From the NCBI RefSeq assembly GCF_000182925.2, contig NC_026506.1, positions 806,001 through 870,000 on the forward strand: 64,000 nt of DNA, in the 5' to 3' direction. Position 1 is the first letter of the stretch, and every line of letters begins with the position of its first letter. Source of the stretch: Neurospora crassa OR74A (lineage: Eukaryota; Ascomycota; Sordariomycetes; Sordariales; Sordariaceae). The position numbers and the translations under genes were made by a program. Shown here piece after piece: positions 11,301 through 23,464 of this stretch. A model generated the notes under the pieces. The model was not told the DNA's origin, searched no databases, and saw only the letters and a program-made list of their open reading frames with translations.

Positions 11301-13330
11301 TCACGACCGGAAAAGCTTCAAACCAGCCTCCTCAACGTTAACACCACCCATCTCCTCATCCTCCTCCGCCGCCTCTGCCTCCGCCTCATCCTCCTTGAGC
11401 ACCATCTTCTGCCCAAACAGCGTGCCAAAGAACCGATCGATCGCATGCTCCTCCCATGACCTTCTATCCTCCGGCGCCATAAAGTTCTGCAACTTCTCGT
11501 GCACCGTGAACCGCAACTTGCGACCCTTGCTCGCCTTCCGATCCACCTGCTTCCTCGTCTTGGCCTCCTTGAGCGCCGCCCACCTGACGGTCGCCACGGA
11601 CTCTCCAGGCGCAGCGGAATCCGAACTGCGCTGGTCGACTAGCTCCTTAAGCAGCAGCTGGTAAAAGTCGGCGTCGTCGTAGATGTCGGCGTCTTCCTCG
11701 ACCTTCTTGGCCGCCTGCGCGGGGGCGCACGAGCGCGGCGTGCGCGCCTTCTTGATGAGGCGGTCGGCGCTGAGGAGCTGGTCGTCGAGCACGGAGACGA
11801 GCGATTGGGAGCCGGCAGACTGCGCGAGGCGGCGCTCCTTGGTCATGCTGGCGGTGGTGCTGCGCACGCGGGTGGACCACTTGTCGAGGACCTGGCGGCG
11901 GTACTTGTTGGCGGGACCCTCGACGGCCTCAAGAACCTCCCAGATTTCCTGCGCGGGCGTGTCGAGCTCGATGGCGTCGCGCTTGCGCTTCTCGCCGGCC
12001 TTGGCCTTGACTTGCTCGGGGAGGAAGCTGTTGCGGACCGAGTCGATGGTGTTCCAGAGCTTGACGGCGGCTTCCTCGGCGGCCTCGTAGGGCTTCTCCT
12101 TGAAGTTTTCGGGCTTCTCGACGCAGTTGAAGGTGTTGGCGGCGATGAGGGCCTTTTGGAGACGGATGCGGAGGTTGAGGATGGAGTCGAAGATGCGGCG
12201 CTGGGAGCGGACGGCAACACCCTTTTGGGCGTCGGCCTCGGCGGCTTTCGAGAAGGTGGAAACGATCTTCTTCTCGTCTTCGGCCATGATCTTGCGGAGC
12301 TCGGCGTTCACGTCGTTCTTCTCGTCATCGTCGCCAGACTCATCGTCCTCATCTTCGTCTTCGTCTTCGTCATCTTCGTCCTCGTCCTCGTCGCCGGAGC
12401 CTTCTTCGTCATCCTCGTCGTCCTCTTCGGAATCGCCCTCTTCGTCGTCGCTGCCGGAGAGCAGAGCACCGTCAAGTTCTTCCTCATCATCCTCACCCTC
12501 GTCGTCCTCCGTCTCTTCGGCCTCCATGTCGAACAGGCCGTTTTGCTCGCCCTCCTCAGAATCCTCCTCGTCTTCCTCGTCTTCCTCAAGATCCTCCTCA
12601 TCATCTTCCTCCTCTTCATCATCCTCGGAGCCGGACATAAAGTCAGCAGCAGTGGGCCTCTTCTTGATGCGAACCGCAAGGTCGTCCTTCTTGGAGGTCT
12701 TGGCTGGTGTCTTGGGCTTGGAGCTTCCACGGAAGGTGAACTTTTCCGCCCAGTCTGCGTCATCCTCCCCTAGCGCATTGTCGCTGGAGATCTCGGCGTC
12801 TTCGTCGATGTGATCGCGTTCGAGGTCCGCGGTATCTGGGTCGGCGAACTCTTCGGAGCCGGTCTCGGACTCGCCATCTTCGAGGTCGTCCTCGTCATCA
12901 TCATCTTCCTCATCGTCTTCCTCCTCGTCCTCAAAATCTTCTTCGTCGCTCTCCTCTAGGGCCTTGCGGCTGACGCGGGTACCGCTGTATTCGGGGCCGA
13001 GTGTGGGTGCTTCTGCTTTTCGAAGCTTGCTCTTGCTGTTGGGTGTGGGTTATTATTAGTTGATGTTGTGTTTTAGGAAAGGTATTGACATACCCAACTG
13101 TGACATAGTGTTCCGTCTCGGCGCGTTCAACATCGCTGTCGGCTTCGCTTCCGCTCTGATCATCGTCACCATCGCGAGGCTCGGCTTCAGGATCGTAGTC
13201 TGTAGTGATGCAATGTCAGTAACTGGGGGGTCTTGGGGTTGTAGCTTTCGTTTGTCATACCCTTTGCAGGCTTCTCATCGAACATGGAAGCCCGCAGCTT
13301 GTTGCTCTTTTTTGTGGTGTACAATGGCAT
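11301..13330 (-). CDS. bfr2: Bfr2/AATF (Che-1/traube) ribosome biogenesis protein
   Basis: Nucleolar protein of the small-subunit processome, needed for 40S maturation. 636 residues from three exons read on the minus strand: 13330..13261, 13199..13094 and 13035..11301. The start MPLYTTKKSNKL is followed, after intron 1 (GTATGA), by DYDPEAEPRDGDDD, then after intron 2 (GTATGT) by LGPEYSGTRVSRKALEESDE, a Bfr2/AATF hallmark. A very acidic Asp/Glu/Ser block covers much of residues 95-310. After it comes the AATF domain (RIFDSILNLRIRLQKALIAAN; LSAD-RLIKKAR region), then the C-terminal TRAUB domain (DDADFYQLLLKELVDQR; KASKGRKLRFTVHEKLQNF). The total exon length is a multiple of three. It shares an upstream region of 428 bases with the divergent ind1 gene. 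Confident call. Confidence 0.92.
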
Positions 13331-13758
13331 GGTATCGGCTCTGTCTGGTGGTGGTGGTGGTTGTGGTGTTGGCGCCAAAGAAGAGGAATAATTCGAGATG
13401 GCGCCTGAATGAATGGTTCTGAAAAATACAGAGGATCCGAATTGATGGAACAACGGGAACAACCCCACGCCCGAAAAAATCAGAGCTTTGCCTGGGAGAA
13501 CGGGAAATTTTGGCGGTGACAGCGGGCAGATGGCAAAGTGGGGACCGATGAGCAGGGGTCGGGATGCACCAAGAAACGGGCTCCACCCGTTGCGACCACT
13601 GCAGTGTTCCTCGGGACGCCAATTGGGGAAAGTTGGGGAACTGAACTTCACTCACTCTGACTTCAGTTAATGGCGGCGACTTCATCTGTTGAAATAAAAA
13701 GCCAATTCTTGCGTTTCTCAGATTTCTTGAGTTTGGTGACTAGGCACAGGATAAAAAG
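13331..13758. promoter_or_regulatory. Shared divergent promoter region, bfr2 and ind1
   Basis: 428 bases between two start codons pointing away from each other. GC-rich near bfr2 and AT-richer near ind1 (AATAAAAAG region before 13700). No strong TATA box. The two genes must share or abut their promoters; whether they are co-regulated cannot be told from the sequence. Confidence 0.5.
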
Positions 13759-14970
13759 ATGAGACCAACAATAAGCCGGCTGTTACAAGCCACAAGACCT
13801 CTCCAGCATGAGAATCCACTGGTAGGTACCTACCTTTCCCCCGACTTACACATTCCTTGACTCGGAGTTCTTGACCAACACCACATCAAATTATAGGGCC
13901 TCCCCAAAACTGGTACCATTCCACGTTTCCAACGAGGTCTTCCTCAGAAGCGTAAAATTAAAAATGTAGACAAGGTCATTGCCGTCTCTTCAGCCAAAGG
14001 TGGGGTCGGAAAAAGCACAATAGCTGGTGAGTGTTCCCCATCTTCTCACCTCATCCCTGTCCAGCCACTGGATCAGGGGGATGTAAACAGCATCACACCT
14101 CCTACCTACAAGTCAGAACATACCATACCCCACAGGCACTTATCTATCCTCTTTATGGCTCAGCAACTCCCACCAGAATTCCCTCTTTTCAGTTCTTTCT
14201 ATTTTATACATCTCTAACCCAGTCATGTCATAGCAAACCTCGCCCTCTCCCTCTCCCGCCTCGGCTACACAACCGGCATCCTCGACACCGACCTCTTCGG
14301 CCCCTCCATCCCGACCCTCTTCAACCTCTCCTCCCCCTCTTTATCCCCTTCCCTCAACCCCCACAACCAACTCCTCCCTCTCACCTCCTACGGCGTCAAG
14401 ACCATGTCCATCGGCTACCTCCTCGGGTCCGAAGACTCCGCCCTCGTCTGGCGCGGTCCCATGCTCCTCAAAGCCATCCAACAGCTTCTTCACGAAGTCG
14501 ACTGGTCCCACCCCTCGCTCGATGTTTTGGTACTAGACCTCCCTCCCGGGACGGGCGACACCCAGCTTTCCATAGCGCAGCAGGTCGTTGTGGACGGAGC
14601 GGTGATCGTGACGACCCCGCATACACTGGCGATCAAAGATGCGGTGAAGGGGGTGAATATGTTTAGAAAGGTGGACATTCCGATACTGGGGGTGGTGCAG
14701 AACATGAGCGTCTTCTGCTGTCCTGGGTGCGGGAAGGAGACGCATGTGTTTGGCGGGACCGAGGGGGTGACGAAGGTGTGTGAGGAGATGGACATGGAGT
14801 TCTTGGGGGATGTGCCGCTGCATCCGAGCATTGGGGAGGATGGCGGGAGGGGAAAGCCGACGGTTGTCAGTGAGCCTGGGGGAAAGGAGGCGGAGGTGTT
14901 TATGGGGTTGGGGAGACGGGTGGCCGAGTTGGTTGGGTTGGGGAAGATGCCTTTTGCGGGGAGGGAGTGA
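13759..14970 (+). CDS. ind1: Mitochondrial Fe-S P-loop NTPase Ind1/NUBPL
   Basis: Mrp/NBP35-family P-loop protein that delivers Fe-S clusters to respiratory complex I in mitochondria. 309 residues from exons 13759..13821, 13897..14026 and 14234..14970. The first exon, MRPTISRLLQATRPLQHENPL, is Arg/Ser-rich with no acidic residue until its end, as expected for a mitochondrial presequence. The second ends in the deviant Walker A AKGGVGKSTIA. The third continues with AANLALSLSRLGY and holds DLPPGTGDTQLS and the cluster-binding CPGC of the C-terminal third (FCCPGCGKETHVFGG). All three phases agree. It ends 226 bases from the convergent Ran-binding gene. Cytosolic Nbp35/Cfd1 are less likely because of the presequence and the lack of an N-terminal four-Cys motif. 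Confidence 0.9.
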
Positions 14971-15196
14971 GAGGTTGGGTGGGAAGGGTTGGTAAAGAAG
15001 GAAGATGATGGATCACAGGACGGGTCTTCCAAGTCGAGGATGAACGGTACTCGAGTGTGTAGATGGTTTGTATATGCGGCTATCAAGTATAAAGATCTTT
15101 GTTGTACAGAGACTTCAAAGGAGGCATCGTCCATTTTTTCGTCTCAAGGTGCTGTCACTATCGCCCCTTTTCTCCTTGGTTCCGTCCCTCATCAGA

Positions 15197-17302
15197 TTAA
15201 GTCGACTTGGTAGGCGTGTCAGTATACGGATCAAAGCCCATACGCCTCTTCGCCTCGTTCCGTATATCCCACTTTTCCTCGCCCCGTAGCCCGGTCGTCG
15301 ACGTCTCCTCCAAGAAGAAGGTAAGAATGTGATCTGGAATCGACAGGTGTGACGTCTGCTGGAACTCCTGCAGGCTGCATAGTCGTATCAACATTTCCAT
15401 GAGCGAGAGTGACGAAGTGATGGCACCGAATGGTGACCTGGCCACGAACGAGTCCATGCTGTTGGGTTCCTTTTGAGCCCCTTGCACTTGTGCTGGTGTC
15501 TGGAACAGCTGCTTGCCATTGGCTCCTCCTGTTGGTAAAGATGATGTTGATGACAGAGGCGATGGGACGTATTTCCGTTGGTTCGGAGGCGTGTTTGGGT
15601 AGGGCTGGAGGGAGACGTTGCGAATTTGATCAATGAGTTTCGAGTCGACTACCTTGTCGCGTGGTGTAGCTGACTTGCAAGACTGGATGCTGGACTTATC
15701 ATCACCATCATCATCGTCGTCAGACTCGTCATCGCTCTCGACAAAGACCTCCAGGGCGAGCCATTCAGGGTCCAGATGCGATGGCAGCCCTAACGCTTTC
15801 CTTAATCGACCTTCTTCTGCCGCCGTCGCAAGTTCAGTAGACTTGGTCTCTGCCAGCAGTTGCGCATCAATATCGGCTTGTTCGTCGTCGTCTTCGGCGG
15901 CCGTGTCATATGCTGTTTCTCCTTCTGATGCCTCTGCTTGCTCCGGATCGGCGTACCATTGGCGTTTGAGCTGGACCGGATTAGGGGCATGGAGGTCTCT
16001 CTTCAGTAATAACACCGGGTTGTTGTCGCCCTCCTCAGCATTACCGATGTTCAGGAGTCGCCCTGTGTCGGTGTAGAAAATCTTGGAAACTTGATGTATG
16101 GGAATGGAGTCTCGGATTCCAGCCATATCGATGCCGTCGAATGGCTCACCTGCGGCATCATCATCGTGTACACGTCCGTCGTCGAGATCTTCAATGATCT
16201 CCAAGTGATAGGCATACTCGTCTGGGCGGCCAAGCATCGAAAGGGCCGAATCAACGGCAGCAGAGTACGCGTTTACGGGTCCATCAGAAGACTCACCGGG
16301 GCAGTATCCGCGAGTCTTGTCAAACTTCCAGCCTAGCGGTGTGCGAACCAGCCGTACACGAGCCTTGTGCACCACCTCTTGCCAGATGGGTTTCCGTTCA
16401 CCTTCGCCAACACCATATGATGGCTCCCTGGTCCATGTCTTGCCTCCAGTGCTAGGAGTGGCAGGAACGGAACTGGCACTTTTCAGCCTGGAATGGCCGC
16501 GGAAGAGCATGTAAAGAGATAGTGTGAAAGAAGGCCCGATGGGGACTGCTCGGTTAGGGTTGTTCACAAAGTGTGAGTCCCCGAATGACAAGAAGGCACT
16601 CGCCTGCATCAGTCTCGACGGAGAGATGCCAGCGTTCACTGTCGTGTTCATCCTCTCTCCCGAGGCCGTGATGGCGAGTTGGATCAGAGGGATCTCTCTG
16701 TCTATGCGGGCCAGTAGTTCCTTCATCTCCTTGATAATGGTTAGCAGCTCAATATGATGAGCTTCCGACATGCGGGCTTTCTTGCCATCGGAGCGGGAGC
16801 TCTCTTCGGCAGTAGCAGCATCGTTTAGGCGCTTCCCGAGAGAAATGATGTCTCGATGGAGAGACTTGGCAAGAGGCACAGCAGCCTCGAGGAAGACATT
16901 GCCACGGCCAGATCTTGGACACAGCGTTAGTCACATTCTTGTAAGGGCCAAGGACAAGGTAAGTAGTAAGAAGAGAGGTAGGTTGGGCATACTTGAACTC
17001 GATCAGGTCGATAGCTGGTGAAACAATCTGAAGTGGGGAATATTCGTATTAGCAAGGGGTGTCATGTCTTTGTTGGAAGGGGCTTTAGCATTGTTGGGTT
17101 CGGAATAATAATGGCCACTCACCTTGATCTTACTATCCAGAAGCTTCTGCAGCTTCTTGAGCTCGGTGTACACTCCTTTGTCGTCGACCGTCTTGAGCAG
17201 CCTCGAGCACTGGTTGACGGCGTAGGTGGAAGTGATTGCGATGCCTGATCTGATGGCGTAGTTGACCGCATGAGACCCGAGCTTGGCCAACAGTGCGTCC
17301 AT
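15197..17302 (-). CDS. yrb30: Yrb30-type RanGTP-binding protein
   Basis: Member of the fungal Ran-binding family typified by yeast Yrb30, which binds RanGTP and influences GTP hydrolysis on Ran. 643 residues; minus-strand exons 17302..17123, 17027..16993 (35 nt) and 16913..15197. The N-terminus MDALLAKLGSHAVNYAIRSG is the typical start of fungal members. The short middle exon gives IVSPAIDLIEFK and the join continues SGRGNVFLEAAVPLAKSLHRD. The central part contains the conserved WQEVVHKARVRLVRTP and KFDKTRGYCPGESSDGPVNA. The C-terminal third is acidic and Ser-rich (EDDDEQADIDAQLLAE; ESDDESDDDDDGDD). Total exon length is a multiple of three. Assignment rests on family recall, so the name is less certain than the gene model. 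It is divergent from sup35 across 964 bases. Confidence 0.78.
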
Positions 17303-18266
17303 GATTTGCTCAAGTTAAGAATGTGTGGATGGTTATTTGATTGGTACGGTGTATATCATATTCAGTTCCTGTCCTATTTGATAGTTTTATGTACGGAATC
17401 AGGTAGGTAGAGGTACCTTACTGTAATGCTCTCCGGCAGCAAGTGAACTTGAACGAAGCGATGCCTAATTGTTAGTGTTCGTCCCGTCCGTTTGACGTTC
17501 AGGTCCTCAAGAGTGACGTTGGTTGGCGGGTCCAGGCTTCTTTTCGTCCGGGTCTCTTTTGGGTTCACGGCCCGGCCTGGGACAGTGCATGTGCCAAGAG
17601 AGACCAGGGGTTTAGTCTGTTGCAGAGGTTCGCACTGTGATCCTGCTGATCCCATTCCACTGAATGCTGGCTTTGGGCGCACTTCTTCGGCGAGTGACTC
17701 CCCGAGTCGCACAGTGTGTGGCGGCAGTTCCGTCCTAGCGCACACAGTAGACAGCGGGACAAAAAATTGTCATGTACCCCGCCACCACTCACTGCACGCC
17801 CTCCCCAATCAACGGTGGGGCCCTACAGCCCTTGCCAGCGTTAGGTTTCTTGATCCAAATCTCTCTTCGACTTGTTCCCTCGCTCGCTACGTAGTTGGAC
17901 GCGCCGACTGGACTGGTCACTCAGAGTACTACAACCAAGTACAGGTCGTCGTCAGGGTAAGTACCTACGGTGTATAGAGGCAGTTGATATAGGGCTGTCT
18001 GTGGTCGCATTAGCTTACCATCATTTCTGTCTTCTAGTATAAATCATCCATCTCCATCTCCTGACTTCAGGATTCCCTCCTCGCGCAAGGGACCTACCTT
18101 ATTTATACACACCCACGTCGCTACCCAGCCGACAGAGTCGGGATTCATCTTTGCTGACCATCAGCTTTATTATCACCACTCTCCAGCCCACGAGCGAGAC
18201 CCCGAAACCAGACACATTTCTACCGGCACCTTCTCGAGAATCACACGCGACCGCTATCTATCCAAC
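17303..18266. promoter_or_regulatory. Divergent promoter region, yrb30 and sup35
   Basis: 964 bases with no convincing gene. A TATAAA lies at about 18038-18043, some 225 bases before the sup35 start, followed by a CT/AC-rich leader typical of highly expressed fungal genes. A GGTAGGTAGAGGTACC stretch is at 17402-17417 on the yrb30 side. Confidence 0.45.
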
Positions 18267-18663
18267 ATGTCCGGAAACGTTCAGAACAACTGGGAGGAGG
18301 CTGCCGACCAGGATGAGCGCCTGGCGCGCCAGACCCAGCAACAGATGAACATCAACGCTGGTACCTTCCGCCCCGGTGCCGCTGCCTTCACCCCCGGCGC
18401 CCCCTCCTTCACCCCCGGCCAGTTCGCCGCTCCCGGCTTCACTCCCCAGTACCAGCAGCAATATTACGGCGGCGCCCAGCAGGGCTACGGCGGTGGCTAC
18501 CCCCAGTACGGCCAGCAGGGCTACGGACAGTACAACAACCAGCAGCAGCAGGGCTATGGCGCTGTTTACGGCCAGCAGGGATATAACCAGGGCTACGGTA
18601 GGCCGCCGCTTGTTCGTACAGTCTTTGATCGAGGAATCTAACTGATAGACGTGGATAGCAGGC

Positions 18664-18694
<31 letters not shown>

Positions 18695-20575
18695 ACGGTG
18701 GTTACCAGCAGAACCAGGGCTACCAGCAGAGGCAACAGCAGAACCGCGATGCGCCCAAGCCTGCCCCTCAGATCGTCAAGAGGCCAGAGCAGCCCGCTGC
18801 CCAGGCGCAACCAAAGGCCGACGCCCCCAAGACCGCTGCCGCTCCCGTCAAGGTTCTCAGCGTTGGAGGCGATGCTCCTGCCAAGGTTTTGAGCATCGGG
18901 GGTGATGCGCCCAAGCCCGCGGCCAAGGTTCTCTCCATCTCCGGCACTGCTCCCGCCAAGGAGGAGCCCAAGAAGGAGGCTGCCAAGAAGGAGGGTACCG
19001 CTGAGGCCGCCGCCAAGGTTACTGCTACCAAGGCTGTGCAAAAGACCGAGTCTGCTGCTGCTAGCGGCAGGACTTCGCCCGCTCCCTCTTCGGGCCGTGC
19101 CAGCCCGTCGGCCGCCAAGTCCGGCAACAAGGTTTCGCGCGACGTCGATGCTGTTGAGAAGGATATTCAGTCCGCCGATGTTGACGAGGATACCCTCAAG
19201 GAAATCTACGGCAAGGAGCACATGAACATCATCTTCATCGGTCACGTCGATGCCGGCAAGTCTACCCTCGGTGGTGCCATTCTCTACGTCACCGGCATGG
19301 TCGACCAGCGTACACTTGACAAGTACAAGAGGGAGGCTAAGGATATGGGTCGTGAGACTTGGTACCTCTCGTGGGCTCTTGACTTGACCAACGAGGAGCG
19401 TGCCAAGGGCAAGACCGTCGAGGTTGGTCGTGGTTTCTTCGAGACCGACAAGCGCAAGTACTCCATTCTCGATGCCCCCGGCCACAAGACCTATGTCCCC
19501 AACATGATTGGTGGTGCTTCCCAGGCCGATGTCGGTATCCTCGTCATCTCCGCCCGTAAGGGTGAGTACGAGACCGGTTTCGAGAAGGGCGGTCAGACCC
19601 GTGAGCACGCCATGTTGGCCAAGACCCAGGGTGTCAACAAGCTCGTCGTTGTCATCAACAAGATGGACGACCCTACCGTCAACTGGTCCGAGGAGCGCTA
19701 CAAGGAGTGCACCACCAAGCTTGCCCAGTTCTTGAAGGGTACTGGTTACAACCTGAAGACGGATGTCTTCTTCATGCCCGTCGCTGCCCAGCAGACCATG
19801 GGTATCAAGGACCGCGTGCCCAAGGATCTTTGCCCCTGGTATGATGGCCCCTCGCTGCTTGAGTACCTCGACAACATGAGCTCTCTCGAGCGCAAGGTCA
19901 ACGCCCCCTTTATGATGGCTGTTTCTGGCAAGTACCGTGATATGGGTACCATGATCGAGGGTAAGATCGAGGCCGGTGTGATCAAGAAGGGTATGAGCTT
20001 GATCATGATGCCTAACAAGCAGTCGATTGAAATCTCGGCCGTCTACGGCGAGACGGAAGATGAGGTTCCCGTTGCCCAGTGCGGTGAGCAAGTCCGTCTC
20101 CGTCTCCGTGGCATCGAAGAAGAAGAAATCATGCCCGGTTTCGTCCTTTGCTCGCCCAAGCGTCTTGTCCACAACGTCACCGCTTTCGAGGCTCAGATCC
20201 GTATTCTTGACCTCAAGAGCATTCTGACTGCCGGTTTCAACTGCGTGCTTCATGTTCACGCCGCCATCGAGGAGGTTACTTTCGCCGCTCTCCTCCACAA
20301 GCTTCAGAAGGGCACCAACAGGAAGTCCAAGCTTCCTCCTTCGCACGCCAAGAAGGGCGACAGCATCATTGCTCGTCTCGAGGTTACCGGTGGTGCCGGC
20401 TCCGTCTGCGTTGAACGGTTCGAGGACTACCCCCAGATGGGTCGTTTCACCCTCCGTGACCAGGTATGTTATTTCTTGTCTGTTGCTTGACGTGAAATTG
20501 GACTAACACATTTTGTAGGGTCAAACCATCGCTATTGGCAAGATCACCAAGCTCATTACCGATACCTCTGCTTAA
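18267..20575 (+). CDS. sup35: Translation termination factor eRF3 (Sup35)
   Basis: GTPase that works with eRF1 to release the finished peptide at stop codons. 729 residues from 18267..18597, 18662..20463 and 20519..20575. Residues 27-36 (MNINAGTFRP) fit a PAM2 motif for binding the PABP MLLE domain, followed by repeated FTP triplets. A Gln/Tyr/Gly/Asn-rich prion-like stretch (QQGYGQYNNQQQQGY) follows, with ten Gln codons right after intron 1. The Lys-rich middle region leads into the GTPase: GHVDAGKSTLGG (G1), DAPGHKTYVPNM (G3), NKMD (G4). The last exon gives GQTIAIGKITKLI. Intron 1 ends in a TAGCAG tandem acceptor; using the first AG would add one residue. Distinguished from eEF1A by the N-terminal extension and from Hbs1 by the N-domain composition. 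Confidence 0.95.
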
Positions 20576-21593
20576 ATGGCCAAAAGAAGGTTGGTGTTCT
20601 CGGCGAATTTGAGCAAAAAAACTGCACCGCTCGAGTCAAAAATGTAAAAGGGATCAAGTAGGCTTTGCATTGGTTATTTGCTTGAGCGCGGGGAAAGCCT
20701 TAGCAAGGGTTCTGTTTACGTTTTTCGAAACGAAGCATTGGGGATATAGAGCAAAATACCAGTTGGAATGAGAAAGCTTTGTTGCGTTTGGGAAGTCCGG
20801 ATGGCTTGGTCTACGTGTCCAAGTTCTTTTCGCTTGACTTGACGGTGACTTTTGTTTGCCCAAACCTCTACACTACTTTGGACCCGGAGGATATACGGAT
20901 ATACCCGTACCGGGGACCCAGCTCATTGACGATCATTCAATCGGGACTGATGTCCCAAGAAAGCCAAGCTGTAACTGACGCTAGTCGACCATCCCAACTG
21001 AAAAACTCCCCGAGGAACATGCGGGGAGAGCGGGACCGATGACGAGCTATTCCCGTCGGAAGGAGATGCCGAACGGGCCCAGGAGGAGGGGCCGATTCAG
21101 CGGGTCCACTCCGGAGGCTACCGAGCGTATGAGGGGAAGAGCAGCTGAGATGAGTCTAATGTGTATGACAATGACCGCAGCTTCCTTGATACATATTTGA
21201 TTTGTAATTTCATCGTCGGTTATAAAAGACACCCGCGGAACCGAAGAAGGTGTGACAGTTTACTAAGTAGAGAAACTCCGTCCCAAGAACTCACAGACTC
21301 ACGACAAACGTAAGTTCCCAAACTCTTCTCATGACATCATGACGAATCGGAGCTTCTAGCAGGTCCGATGTGGAAACTTGAAATATGATCATCTCAGCTT
21401 TTTCTCCCCTTTTCCATGCATCTTTTTGAAGTTTCTGAATTAGAGTCTACGGAAGAAGAGTCACTGATAAGTCGAACAGTAACTCGATTTCCAACATCTT
21501 CGTTCACCCAGTCTACGAAAACCAACACTTCCCCTCGCTCACCATATCACGAACTTGCACAACTCGAAGAAGCTATCTATCACCAAAGTCACC
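20576..21593. promoter_or_regulatory. Intergenic region with TATA box before the dehydrogenase gene
   Basis: About 1 kb. A clear TATAAAAG box lies at 21221-21228, 366 bases before the next ATG. A GTAAGT at 21310 and a CACCCAG at about 21505-21511 would fit a 5'-UTR intron of about 200 bases. The stretch 20640-21000 shows nothing gene-like. Confidence 0.45.
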
Positions 21594-23053
21594 ATGTCCG
21601 CCCCCGTAGCAGCCTCCTCGGCCACCGCGCCCCCTATCGACGTGAGCAACCTCTTCTCCGTCAAGGGTCTTGTCGCTCTCATCACAGGCGGTGGTTCCGG
21701 TATGCCACTCTTCCATCTTTCCTCCTTTCTCGTCTCTCTTCTCTCCCCCTACCCTGATGCTTAGAAACCCGACTAACAACCCACCCTCCATGTAGGAATC
21801 GGCCTAATGATGACTCAATCCCTCGCCTCGGCCGGCGCTAAACGTATCTACATTGCCGGTCGCCGCCTTTCCGTCCTGCGATCCGCCGCCCACAAAATCA
21901 ACTCCTCTCTCCCCCAGAACCAGAACCCGAACCAGGAACCGGTAGTCGTCCCCCTCGAATGCGACGTCACCTCCCCTTCTTCCCTCTCCTCTCTCGTCTC
22001 TTCCATCAGTTCCGATCCGTACACCGGCTACCTAAACCTGCTCGTCTGCAACGCCGGCGTCGGCGGGCCGCAGGTTTCTGTCGTTGACAAAGAGACTGGC
22101 CAAGCAAAGAGTCTCTCAGAGTTTCGCCAACAAGCTCTGGCGGTGGACTTTGACAAGGAGTGGGAGCAGACGTTTAGAGTGAATGTGGGCAGCGTGTGGT
22201 ATACGAGTATGGCGTGTTTGGAACTTTTGGAGAAGGGGAATACGTTGGCGGCGCAGCAGCAGCAGGAGGGACAGGGACAGGGACAGGTGGTGTGGAGGGA
22301 GAGTGCCAGTCAGATTGTGGTGACGAGCTCGATTGCGGCTCTCAATAAGGCGGCTCCGGGCGGGTGGGCTTATGGAGTGAGTAAGGCTGCGGCGACGCAT
22401 GTGGGGAAGCAGTTGGCTACGCTGTTGCCTAGGTGGGGGATTCGGTGAGTTTTTGGTTCTTTTCTTTTCTTGTCCTGTTGTTTCGCGATGAAGGACTGGA
22501 TGGAGGGAATGTGGTGAAGAGTAGGGGGGAAGAGGTGAAGAAAGAGGTGAAAAAAGTTGGACAGACTGGCGGCTTTCAAGTGAGAAAAGTTGGGAATATG
22601 GTTCGGGACGAGTGTCCCTGTAAGCCCAACTCCTGGAGGCTTCTTGGTTTGTTGTCTTATCGTGGGTCCCCTCACAATGGGGGTTCTACCGATTTTCAAA
22701 GAATACTTGCTAACCTGCTCTTCCTCGCAGCTGCAACGTAATTTGCCCCGGCCGTAAGTTACTACCACCTCCCATCCCTGTCCCTTTCCGATCAGACCGA
22801 TGCTCACACCAACTATATAGTCTTCCCCTCCGACATGGCCGCTCCCATCGTCCAAGCCGCTGGCGGCTCCATGACCGGTGGAGGTGTCATCCCTCTCGAC
22901 AAGAAGACGGTCCCTCTCGGTCGCATGGGCGATGAGTTTGACATGGCTGGGCAAATCCTTTATCTGGCTTCGCGGGCCGGAGCGTACCTGAATGGAAACG
23001 TGATTGTCGTCGACGGTGGACGGTTGACTACGTTTCCTAGTACTGGGTATTAA
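21594..23053 (+). CDS. Short-chain dehydrogenase/reductase (RhlG-like SDR)
   Basis: NAD(P)(H)-dependent oxidoreductase of the classical SDR family, 336 residues from 21594..21699, 21796..22444, 22731..22753 and 22821..23053. The first join restores the cofactor motif TGGGSGIG. The second Gly-rich arm is AGRRLS; LVCNAGVGG is the NNAG-type motif; the catalytic triad sits in SSIAALNKAAPGGWAYGVSK (Ser, Tyr, Lys). The third exon is only 23 nt and gives RCNVICPG, joined to LFPSDM. The C-terminus NVIVVDGGRL is typical. AGRR in the second position suggests NADPH. Fungal proteins like this are often annotated as 3-oxoacyl reductase of the rhamnolipid-RhlG type; the real substrate is unknown. A Gln-rich insert (AAQQQQEGQGQGQ) sits before the catalytic Ser. 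Confidence 0.88.
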
Positions 23054-23462
23054 GTAACAGAAGATGGGATGGTGCTGGGTACGAAGGCGTGGGGTGTTTT
23101 TGGGGAAGGAGATAGTAGATATGGACAGGTGAGGGAAAATGGGAGGTATAAAGAGGGTAGAGAATAAGAGCCTGTTAACTGTTCGTAGACTTGATGGTTG
23201 AATGCCGGACTACTTAACTATTGAAATGAATGAATTGGACATTTTTAACCGTCTACTATTCTTACCGTAATAATAGCGAAGGACAAAAAGCATCTATCAT
23301 GTCTGTCTAATTCCTGGTCTGATTTCGTTGACTGTATGGAAACATGAGGCAAGTGGCATATCCTCAACCTCCTCTTGAGTCTTGATATCATCAAGCACGC
23401 TCTAAACACCAGGAATCTCTGGTTACTAAAATTGGGGTCTTTTTATCAGAGAAAGACAAGTT

Positions 23463-23464
<2 letters not shown>

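Noticed and set aside
11805-12813. Plus-strand frames rich in Leu/Val or Ser opposite bfr2
   Set aside because: They are the reverse of the GAC/GAG-rich acidic block of Bfr2.
18439-20346. 635-codon open frame antisense to sup35
   Set aside because: Same codon-bias shadow; the plus strand has intact GTPase motifs.
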